This document shows positions 1 through 5,030 of a DNA stretch of 5,030 nucleotides, one piece after another. The DNA lies in NCBI GenBank assembly GCA_021778375.1, contig JAJYCM010000216.1, forward strand, positions 1 to 5,030. The letters are read 5' to 3'. The position numbers were made by a program, and so were the translations under genes. Position 1 is the first letter of the stretch; every line of letters starts with the position of its first letter. The notes beneath the pieces were generated by a model that saw nothing but the letters and a program-made list of their open reading frames with translations, did no database searches and was not told the origin of the DNA. Source of the stretch: Bacteroidota bacterium. Its GTDB lineage: Bacteria; Bacteroidota; Ignavibacteria; Ignavibacteriales; Ignavibacteriaceae.

Positions 1-99
1 GCACCAGGATGTATTTTCCGCTGTCCCGGGCTTAAACATTAGATTGGATGTGGCGGCATTTCGGGTGGGGGCGGTGTTGCTTGCTCCGTTATTGAGATT
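1..99. other. GC-rich non-coding left edge, origin unknown
   Basis: This stretch lies directly downstream of the antitoxin gene. It is clearly richer in G and C than the neighbouring genes: 50 of the first 90 bases are G or C, while the toxin-antitoxin genes are strongly AT-rich. The composition changes sharply about ten bases before the antitoxin stop codon. The plus strand has an open frame from base 2 to the TGA at 178-180, but it enters at the window edge and runs antisense into the antitoxin gene, so I do not call it a gene. Small palindromes such as CCCGGG occur, but I found no large hairpin. It could be part of a dispersed repeat, a mobile-element boundary or the edge of an integron-type cassette. 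The sequence does not decide between these. Confidence 0.4.
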
Positions 100-378
100 T
101 TACAAAATTCTTAGATTGAGTTTTTTACCTACTGCTTCCAAATATTGTTTTAATGTTGATAAACGGATATCTTCTGAATGATTTTCAATTCTGGATATTG
201 CTGATTTTTTTGTTCTCAATTTTTTTGCTAACTCTTCTTGTGTAATTCCAGCTTCTTCTCTAGCTTGTTTAAGTAGAACTCCAATTTTAAAGTTCTCATA
301 TCCCTCTTCAAATCCCTTAGCAAATTTTTTATCGCTTAATTTTCGTTTAGATATATATTTCTCTAAATCATCCATCAT
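100..378 (-). CDS. XRE-family antitoxin of a HigBA/RelBE-like type II toxin-antitoxin pair
   Basis: This 92-residue protein is predicted to bind and neutralise the toxin encoded just upstream, and to repress their shared promoter in the cytoplasm. Residues 1-32 are charged and mostly helical and are a likely toxin-contact segment. Residues 33-90 form a helix-turn-helix domain of the XRE/Cro (HTH_3) type, with the recognition region around 46-66 (TQEELAKKL, then KSAISRIE). The length and the arrangement of a short N-terminal arm plus HTH fit antitoxins paired with Gp49-like toxins. The start ATG overlaps the toxin stop as ATGA. An AAAGGA motif lies four bases before it (plus-strand 383-388), so the start is well supported, although a second ATG follows immediately. 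The overlap implies translational coupling. The family and the pairing are strong; DNA binding and repression are inferred from the family. Confidence 0.88.
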   Translation of the reverse strand: MMDDLEKYISKRKLSDKKFAKGFEEGYENFKIGVLLKQAREEAGITQEELAKKLRTKKSAISRIENHSEDIRLSTLKQYLEAVGKKLNLRIL

Positions 379-722
379 TTTTTCCTTTCATAATATTCTT
401 TTTTCCTTTGTTCTGCTAAATCAATTTCATCCTTTTTCGTTTTCTGACTCTTCTTTGCAAAAGCATTTGTAAGAATCATTAGTTTAGAGCCATCATAAAA
501 TCCAAGAAATCTAAAAATATTATTTCCAAATTGAACCCGGATTTCCCAAATATCATTTGTACCCTTTAATTTCTTTAAGTATTCTTCCGGAACTCTCTCA
601 AGGTCCCTCACTAATCTGAAAGTCCAAGCTACTTTTTTTGCTTGTTTCACATTCAAAGAATCAAGGAATTCTTCTACCGGCGATCTTCCGCTTAATGTTT
701 TATAAAATGTTATTTCATTCAC
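375..722 (-). CDS. RelE/HigB-type toxin, phage-derived Gp49-like family
   Basis: This 115-residue protein resembles the Gp49-like (DUF891) branch of the RelE/ParE toxin superfamily. Its characterised relatives are ribosome-dependent mRNA endonucleases such as HigB. Visible family features are the N-terminal strand, the SPVEEFLDSL segment (residues 13-22), the LKGTNDIWEIRV core (52-63), the FRFLGFYDG strand-turn (70-78), and the C-terminal LTNAFAKKSQKTKKDEI segment (84-100) followed by a basic helix. The lysines and arginines in the last third are the expected RNA-contacting residues, but I cannot assign catalysis to one residue. The start is GTG; nearby ATGs run into immediate stops, and no ribosome-binding site is visible. 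Toxin-before-antitoxin order is usual for higBA-type loci. The gene is full length and unbroken, so the pair is probably functional. mRNA cleavage is inferred from the family. Confidence 0.87.
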   Translation of the reverse strand: MNEITFYKTLSGRSPVEEFLDSLNVKQAKKVAWTFRLVRDLERVPEEYLKKLKGTNDIWEIRVQFGNNIFRFLGFYDGSKLMILTNAFAKKSQKTKKDEIDLAEQRKKEYYERKK

Positions 723-726
723 ATTG

Positions 727-757
727 AAAAGTTAACATATATGTGAACAATATCAAA
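727..757 (-). promoter_or_regulatory. Candidate promoter of the toxin-antitoxin operon, Bacteroidota-type
   Basis: Read on the minus strand, TTTG (757-754) is followed after 19 bases by TAACTTTT (734-727). This is close to the Bacteroidota -33/-7 consensus TTTG and TAnnTTTG, differing only at the last base of the -7 element. Transcription would begin within a few bases of the GTG start at 722, giving an almost leaderless mRNA, which would agree with the absence of a ribosome-binding site there. The call rests on pattern alone and on the assumed lineage; AT-rich DNA yields such matches by chance. Confidence 0.4.
731..748. promoter_or_regulatory. 18-bp near-palindromic operator candidate for the antitoxin
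   Basis: The sequence GTTAACATATATGTGAAC reads the same on both strands except for one mismatched pair (the fourth base from each end). It contains a perfect 10-bp core, ACATATATGT. It lies eight bases upstream of the toxin GTG and between the two halves of the candidate promoter, overlapping the -7 element. A dimeric XRE-type antitoxin bound here would block transcription, the usual autoregulation of type II toxin-antitoxin operons. The palindrome is seen directly; the binding protein is inferred. Confidence 0.55.
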
Positions 758-867
758 GGAAAATTTTGAAGCATGTTCAATCTATAAAAGCGTAATGTAA
801 TTATCGTCAAAAATATTTTCATGTTTTTCTTTTAGGATGCAAAATGGGAGTCATAAAGAAATAGGAC

Positions 868-959
868 TGTCACTAAAGAGGATGGGAGTTCTTCCCGCAT
901 ACGGGACAGGCCCCGCAAACGAGGCAAACGGAGCAGGCCGGGCCGGATTCGAAATGACA
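868..959. repeat. GC-rich repeat-like element with TGTCA/TGACA ends
   Basis: This 92-bp element sits in AT-rich intergenic DNA between uvrA and the toxin-antitoxin operon. 54 of its 92 bases are G or C. It begins with TGTCA (868-872) and ends with CGAAATGACA (950-959), the same terminal sequences as the palindromic repeats at the right end of the window. Inside it, TCCCG and CGGGA (893-897 and 902-906) form a five-pair stem with a CATA loop, and the right half is dense in GGCC. This suggests a dispersed intergenic repeat. Only one copy is in the window, so repetition cannot be shown. A 32-codon open frame starting at the ATG at 883 runs through it, but it looks like a by-product. Confidence 0.45.
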
Positions 960-1013
960 ATTGAAAAAAGGAATTGAGATTTTAATCATCCGATTATGCC
1001 TAAGTATTCAAAG

Positions 1014-1057
1014 GGCAGAATGCTGCCGTCGTGATAGCGGTATAGGACTTTGTCCTA
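1014..1057. other. Two small hairpins downstream of uvrA
   Basis: GGCAG-AATG-CTGCC (1014-1027) gives a five-pair stem with a four-base loop. TAGGAC-TTT-GTCCTA (1043-1057) gives a perfect six-pair stem with a three-base loop, and it is bracketed by direct copies of GCGGTA (1037-1042 and 1061-1066). They lie about 90-130 bases past the uvrA stop. They could help end or stabilise the uvrA transcript, but neither is followed by a long T run on the minus strand, so I do not call a standard terminator. The rest of 749-1145, outside these hairpins and the GC-rich element, shows nothing I can identify. Confidence 0.35.
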
Positions 1058-1145
1058 AATGCGGTAGCGTTCTATTTTGGGAAAACTCGCTATTACTGAG
1101 TAAATGAGCTGTTATAAGTAGAATTATTAAAGAAATGAGTGGCAA

Positions 1146-3998
1146 TTAATGAAATTCTTTCTTTAAAAATTCTCCTGTTAAACTTTTTTTATTTTGGATG
1201 ATTCTTTCGGGTGTACCTTCGACAATTATTTTGCCTCCTTCATCACCACCGCCGGGGCCAAGGTCAATAATCCAGTCGGCAGTTTTTATTACGTCAAGGT
1301 TATGCTCAACAACAACAACAGTGTTCCCCTTGTCAACAAGTTTATTCAATACATCTAATAATATATTCACATCTTCAAAATGCAGACCAGTCGTCGGCTC
1401 ATCTAAAATGTAAAGAGTTTTACCTGTACTTACTTTGCTTAGCTCTGTTGCAAGTTTTACTCGCTGAGCTTCGCCTCCTGAAAGTGTTGTTGCTTGCTGT
1501 CCAAGTTTGATATAGCCTAAACCGACGTCATTTATAGCTTTAATCTTTCTATTGATTCTTGGAAGGTCTTCAAAAAATTCAAGTGCATCGCTCACTCGCA
1601 TTTCGAGTACATCGGCAATTGATTTTGTCTTGAATAAGACTTCGAGAGTTTCACGGTTATATCTTTTCCCACGGCATGATTCGCATTCGACATAAACATC
1701 GGGAAGAAAATTCATTTCTATTTTCTTCAAGCCGTCCCCTCCGCATTCTTCGCAGCGTCCGCCTTCTACATTAAAACTGAATCTACCGGTGCTGTAACCT
1801 CGCATTTTGGATTCGGGTAGTTGAGCAAATAAATCTCTGATATGTGTAAATAGCCCTGTATAAGTTGCCGGATTTGAACGAGGAGTCCTCCCGATAGGGG
1901 ACTGGTCGATTTCAATTATCTTATCAATATTTTCAAGTCCTTCTATCGAATCATAGGGAAGCGGAACTGTTTTTGATTTATAAATTTTATTCATTAAAAT
2001 TTTAACGAGCGTTTCATTCACAAGTGATGATTTTCCTGAACCGCTTACTCCCGTAATTAAAGTCAATGTACCGAGAGGAATTTTTAGTTCTACTTTTTTA
2101 AGATTATTCCCGCGAGCTCCTTTTAGAATAATAAAATTACCATTACCACTTCGTCTTTCTTTTGGAACCGGTATTTCTTTTTTATTAGTAAGGTATTGTA
2201 GCGTTAGTGAATTTGTACCATTTGGTGAATTGATTAAATCTTTCGTGTTCCCGGCAAGGCAAACCTCGCCTCCATGTTCGCCTGCACCCGGTCCTAAGTC
2301 TACCATGTAATCGGAGTTTTCCATCGTTTCTCTGTCATGCTCTACAACGATAACAGTGTTGCCGATATCCCGTAATTTTTTTAAGGAATTAATCAATTTA
2401 ATATTATCGCTTTGATGAAGTCCGATGCTGGGCTCATCAAGGACATAAAGCACGCCGGCTAGCTGTGAACCGATCTGAGTTGCAAGGCGGATTCTTTGAG
2501 ACTCACCGCCGGAAAGCGTCCTTGCGGATCGGTTTAGCGTTAAATAATCTAAACCGACGTTTAATAGAAATTGAAGCCTTTCAATTATTTCCTTTAAAAT
2601 AGGTTTCGCTATGATAGCATTTCGACCCTGTATTTTTAGGCTTTCGAAAAATTCAACTGATCTTTTTATGGAAAGGGCAGTAACCTCGCTAATGTTCATC
2701 CCCTGAAATTTTACTGCGAGTGATTCTTTCTTCAATCGCCCTCCGCCGCATGTTTGGCAAGCCACTGTGTTCATATAGGACTCAACCCACTCGCGTATAT
2801 TATTTGAGCTTGTTGTGCTGTAATAATTTTTTAGGTAATTAAATAAACCTGAAAACCGATGTAAATATGTAACTGGTTTTGTGTTTCCGTAGGAATAGGA
2901 AAAAGCGATTTTGTCCGGACTGCCATTAAGCAAAATATCTTGTTGAGCCTGTGTAAAGTCTTTTAATTTAGTGTCGAAAGTAAATCCAAACTTTTCTGCA
3001 ATTACAGTTAGCTGATTGAAGAACCAAATTGAGCGGGGCTTTCCGAGCGGAGCAAGAGCTTCTTCATTAATAGACTTATTCCAATTGGGAATCATCAGGT
3101 TTATATCCAATTCCTTTTTCTCACCTAATCCTTCACAATCAGGGCAAGAACCGTAGGGTGAGTTGAAGGAAAATGAATTTGGCGCTAATTCTCTGTAGCT
3201 TATTCCGCAATCAAGACATGCAAGGTGACGACTATAAATATGATCTTCTGAAGAATCGTTAATTATGACTATTCCATTGCCGTAATTCAGTCCGACTTCT
3301 ATTGATTCTGTTAATCTCTTTCTGGAATTCTCATTAACGGTTAAACGGTCAACTACTATCTCAATATTATGAATTTTGTAACGGTCAACGTGGAAACCTT
3401 TTTCCAACTCGAAAAACTCTCCGTCAGTTCTTACTCTCAAAAAACCATCGGAGGAAATTTCTTCGAATAATTCTCTGTAATGACCTTTTCTCCCTCTGAT
3501 TACAGGCGCTAAAACAGAAATTTTTTTTCCTTTAAGAGATGTTAATATATTATCAATAATTTGCGTTGAAGTTTGTTTGGCAACAGGCTTACCGCAGTTG
3601 TAGCAGTGCGGTGTTCCGAGGCGTGCATAGAGCAGTCTCAAATAATCATAAATTTCGGTAACGGTTCCAACCGTAGAACGAGGGTTTCCCGAGGTCGCTT
3701 TTTGTTCGATAGAAATAGCAGGACTTAAACCTTCGATCAAATCAACATCCGGTTTTTCAAGCATATCAAGAAATTGACGGGCATAGGAAGAGAGTGATTC
3801 TATGTAACGCCTCTGACCTTCGGCATAAATTGTATCGAACGCCAAGGAAGATTTCCCTGATCCGGATAATCCGGTTATGACAGTAAAGGAATCACGAGGA
3901 ATTTCAAGGTCGATGTTTTTTAGGTTATGTTGCCTTGCACCTTTTATAATAATTGTCTCTTTTTCCAATGCCAACTTTAATGTTAAATTTGTGAACAC
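1146..3998 (-). CDS. uvrA: Excinuclease ABC subunit A (UvrA)
   Basis: UvrA is the damage-sensing ATPase of nucleotide excision repair. As a dimer it finds bulky DNA lesions with UvrB, loads UvrB and leaves before UvrC cuts. The 950-residue protein has both ABC modules. Walker A motifs are at 43-50 (GLSGSGKS) and 650-657 (GVSGSGKS), LSGGE signatures at 495-499 and 839-843, and Walker B motifs at 518-523 and 863-868 (each ending LDEP). Zinc-binding cysteine pairs occur at 261/264 with 285/288, and at 749/752 with 772/775. Further CxxC pairs are at 132/135 and 414/417. Length and motif order are normal and no key residue is missing. The GTG at 3998 gives the longest frame, but TTG codons at residues 9 and 11 would better match the short N-terminus of known UvrA proteins; none has a clear ribosome-binding site. 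The gene is divergent from the YigZ-like gene. Confidence 0.98.
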   Translation of the reverse strand: MFTNLTLKLALEKETIIIKGARQHNLKNIDLEIPRDSFTVITGLSGSGKSSLAFDTIYAEGQRRYIESLSSYARQFLDMLEKPDVDLIEGLSPAISIEQKATSGNPRSTVGTVTEIYDYLRLLYARLGTPHCYNCGKPVAKQTSTQIIDNILTSLKGKKISVLAPVIRGRKGHYRELFEEISSDGFLRVRTDGEFFELEKGFHVDRYKIHNIEIVVDRLTVNENSRKRLTESIEVGLNYGNGIVIINDSSEDHIYSRHLACLDCGISYRELAPNSFSFNSPYGSCPDCEGLGEKKELDINLMIPNWNKSINEEALAPLGKPRSIWFFNQLTVIAEKFGFTFDTKLKDFTQAQQDILLNGSPDKIAFSYSYGNTKPVTYLHRFSGLFNYLKNYYSTTSSNNIREWVESYMNTVACQTCGGGRLKKESLAVKFQGMNISEVTALSIKRSVEFFESLKIQGRNAIIAKPILKEIIERLQFLLNVGLDYLTLNRSARTLSGGESQRIRLATQIGSQLAGVLYVLDEPSIGLHQSDNIKLINSLKKLRDIGNTVIVVEHDRETMENSDYMVDLGPGAGEHGGEVCLAGNTKDLINSPNGTNSLTLQYLTNKKEIPVPKERRSGNGNFIILKGARGNNLKKVELKIPLGTLTLITGVSGSGKSSLVNETLVKILMNKIYKSKTVPLPYDSIEGLENIDKIIEIDQSPIGRTPRSNPATYTGLFTHIRDLFAQLPESKMRGYSTGRFSFNVEGGRCEECGGDGLKKIEMNFLPDVYVECESCRGKRYNRETLEVLFKTKSIADVLEMRVSDALEFFEDLPRINRKIKAINDVGLGYIKLGQQATTLSGGEAQRVKLATELSKVSTGKTLYILDEPTTGLHFEDVNILLDVLNKLVDKGNTVVVVEHNLDVIKTADWIIDLGPGGGDEGGKIIVEGTPERIIQNKKSLTGEFLKKEFH

Positions 3999-4000
3999 AT

Positions 4001-4029
4001 ATTTTAGCTATACCAGGCTTGAAAATCAA
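4001..4029 (-). promoter_or_regulatory. Weak candidate promoter for uvrA
   Basis: On the minus strand, TTGATT (4029-4024) and TAAAAT (4006-4001) are separated by exactly 17 bases, resembling a sigma-70 -35/-10 pair. The -10 element ends only two bases before the GTG at 3998, so transcription from here would start downstream of that GTG. This would favour one of the later TTG starts. No LexA-type palindrome is recognisable in the 70-bp divergent spacer. AT-rich DNA makes chance matches likely. Confidence 0.25.
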
Positions 4030-4068
4030 TTTAAATAGAAGTGCACTTGTCAATCAATCGAGTTTGTC

Positions 4069-4692
4069 ATGAACAGTATCACTCAAATAAAAACTATTGC
4101 TTCAGCTTCTGAAACAAAATTGAAAGAGAAAAGCTCCGTTTTTCTAGGATTTGCCTTTCCGGTCAAATCTGTTGAGGAGGCAGCCGAAAAATTAGCATTA
4201 CTTCGGAAAAAATATTTTGATGCATCACATCATTGTTACGCTTATAGATTAACAGATGGAATTTTAAAATATTCCGATGACGGAGAACCAAAGGGTACGG
4301 CAGGTGTAAGGATATTCAATGCGATTGAACATTTTGAACTTGTGAACGTTCTTCTGGTGGTTGTAAGGTATTTCGGAGGAATAAAACTTGGAGTTGGTCC
4401 TCTAGGGAAGGCATATTATAATTCAGCTTTTCAAACAATTGAATCAACTCAAATTTATGTTGAAAAGCCGTATTTAAAAATTGCAATAGTATCAAATTAT
4501 TTATTTATCAATCAAATCAAAAAACTATTATCCAAATATGAAGCAAAAATCGAAGAGATAAAATTCGATGAGGAAGTCAGACTAAGTTACTTTATTAACC
4601 CAGAAAAAGTGGAGATGTTATCTCTTGAGTTGACGGAATTATCGAATGGGGAGACAAAGGTTTCGGTTGGAAGTTCAGTTGTATACCTTTGA
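4069..4692 (+). CDS. yigZ: YigZ/YvyE-like protein of the IMPACT (UPF0029) family
   Basis: This 207-residue cytoplasmic protein belongs to the family of E. coli YigZ, Bacillus YvyE and the N-terminal domain of eukaryotic IMPACT. IMPACT regulates translational control through GCN1/GCN2; the bacterial function is not settled, and nucleic-acid or ribosome-related roles have been proposed. The IMPACT domain spans about residues 18-125, with signature stretches SHHCYAYR (53-60), SDDGEPKGTAG (69-79) and VVVRYFGGIKLGVGPLG (97-113). Residues 135-207 match the position and size of the DUF1949 ferredoxin-like C-terminal domain. The length is typical for the family. The ATG start fits the usual short N-terminus, although no ribosome-binding site is visible. 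The gene is transcribed alone, diverging from uvrA across 70 bp, and the repeat cluster begins about 40 bases after its stop. Confidence 0.93.
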   Translation: MNSITQIKTIASASETKLKEKSSVFLGFAFPVKSVEEAAEKLALLRKKYFDASHHCYAYRLTDGILKYSDDGEPKGTAGVRIFNAIEHFELVNVLLVVVRYFGGIKLGVGPLGKAYYNSAFQTIESTQIYVEKPYLKIAIVSNYLFINQIKKLLSKYEAKIEEIKFDEEVRLSYFINPEKVEMLSLELTELSNGETKVSVGSSVVYL

Positions 4693-4733
4693 TACTTATG
4701 TACCGGACAATTTAGTGCTTGCACGAAAGTATT

Positions 4734-4815
4734 TGTTCAATGGAAATGAGATATCCCATGGTTAATTCGCGCAATTGAGCTATTCATGGGATTTCTCTTT
4801 TCGGTCGAAATAACA
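4734..4815. repeat. Palindromic repeat, copy 1; possible terminator of the YigZ-like gene
   Basis: GAGATATCCCATG (4748-4760) pairs with CATGGGATTTCTC (4785-4797) at 12 of 13 positions. The 24-base loop contains a smaller inverted repeat, AATT-CGCGC-AATT (4764-4776). The right arm continues through CGGTCGAAATAACA, a variant of the CAGTCGAAATGACA end of copy 2; the matching left arm is shortened, starting near TGTT at 4734. A TTTT run (4798-4801) follows the main stem, so RNA of this element could act as a Rho-independent terminator for the upstream gene. The structure is seen directly; termination is inferred. Confidence 0.6.
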
Positions 4816-4825
4816 ATTATTCGTG

Positions 4826-4925
4826 TGTCATATCGAAGGAGTCATCGACTGAGATATCCCACGGTCAATTCGTGTACCCGAGCTATCTATGTGATTTCTC
4901 CTTCGATGACTCAGTCGAAATGACA
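4826..4925. repeat. Palindromic repeat, copy 2, complete 100-bp inverted repeat
   Basis: The outer ends TGTCATATCGA (4826-4836) and TCGAAATGACA (4915-4925) are complementary at 10 of 11 positions. Continuing inward, 4826-4862 and 4889-4925 pair at 29 of 37 positions, around a 26-base centre. This gives a long imperfect hairpin of the kind made by non-autonomous palindromic intergenic repeats (REP- or MITE-like). No open frame or transposase is present. I see no target-site duplication that clearly brackets it. Confidence 0.75.
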
Positions 4926-4974
4926 CTAATATTCATAGGATTTCTCTTTTCGGTCGAAATAACAATTATTCGTG

Positions 4975-5030
4975 TGTCATATCGAAGGAGTCATCGACTG
5001 AGATATCCCACGATCAATTCGTTTACCCGA
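4975..5030. repeat. Palindromic repeat, copy 3, cut by the window end
   Basis: This is the left arm and part of the centre of another copy-2-type element, starting TGTCATATCGAAGG and running to the last base. It matches 4826-4881 at all but two positions. Its right arm, if present, lies beyond the window. Confidence 0.7.

Larger units (their letters stand above)
4782..5030. repeat. Direct duplication with a 149-bp period across the palindromic repeats
   Basis: Bases 4782-4881 and 4931-5030 are identical at 97 of 100 positions; the differences are at 4788/4937, 4864/5013 and 4875/5024. The repeated unit joins the right arm of a copy-1-type element, a 10-base spacer (ATTATTCGTG) and the left part of a copy-2-type element. 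It therefore crosses two palindromes, so it looks like a recent tandem duplication of the cluster rather than independent insertions. The second unit is cut by the window end, so the number of units is unknown. Confidence 0.85.

Noticed and set aside
1..99. Integron attC site downstream of the antitoxin
   Set aside because: A partial TAAC-like motif appears next to the gene end on the minus strand, but the paired GTTRRRY core and the complementary arms cannot be shown within the window.
2..180. Plus-strand open frame entering from the window edge
   Set aside because: It has no visible start, crosses the sharp composition boundary near 90 and then runs antisense through the antitoxin gene. 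Nothing recognisable is encoded.
883..981. Small plus-strand open frame of about 32 codons inside the GC-rich element
   Set aside because: It has no ribosome-binding site, coincides with a hairpin-rich repeat-like element and has a composition explained by that element.
1198..1413. Plus-strand open frame of 71 codons
   Set aside because: It lies wholly antisense to the conserved C-terminal ABC module of uvrA and its product is low-complexity (rich in S, T and P), so it is a shadow frame.
3999..4068. LexA/SOS operator controlling uvrA
   Set aside because: I looked for a CTGT-N8-ACAG or similar spaced palindrome in the divergent spacer and found none; only a short GTGCAC is present.
4734..5030. 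CRISPR array
   Set aside because: The repeats are about 100 bp with a 149-bp period, are palindromic over their length, and have no uniform short repeats or unique spacers of regular size; no cas gene is nearby.

Overview
The window is an ordinary chromosomal segment from an AT-rich bacterium. Several features point to the Bacteroidota/Ignavibacteria side of the tree. Shine-Dalgarno motifs are mostly absent, GTG starts are used, one promoter candidate has the Bacteroidota-type TTTG/TAnnTTTG form, and the 3' end carries palindromic repeats ending in TGTCAT/ATGACA. This placement is inferred from style, not from a marker gene.

Layout, left to right. Positions 1-99 are a GC-richer stretch (50 of the first 90 bases are G/C) with no supported gene. 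Positions 100-722 hold a two-gene toxin-antitoxin operon on the minus strand. A RelE/HigB-type (Gp49-like) toxin comes first and an XRE-type antitoxin second, overlapping by ATGA. Just upstream of the toxin is an 18-bp near-palindrome inside a candidate promoter, a plausible autoregulatory operator. Positions 749-1145 are non-coding and hold a GC-rich repeat-like element (868-959) and small hairpins (1014-1057). Positions 1146-3998 are a complete uvrA on the minus strand. After a 70-bp divergent spacer, 4069-4692 is a YigZ/IMPACT family gene on the plus strand. Positions 4734-5030 are a cluster of palindromic repeats that includes a 149-bp-period near-identical duplication running off the window end.

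The genes do not form one pathway. uvrA (nucleotide excision repair) and the YigZ-like gene look like core genes. The toxin-antitoxin pair between GC-rich segments looks like an accessory insertion. I see no convincing new multi-gene system. The items most worth checking are the toxin-antitoxin operator, the dispersed repeat family, and the true start of uvrA.
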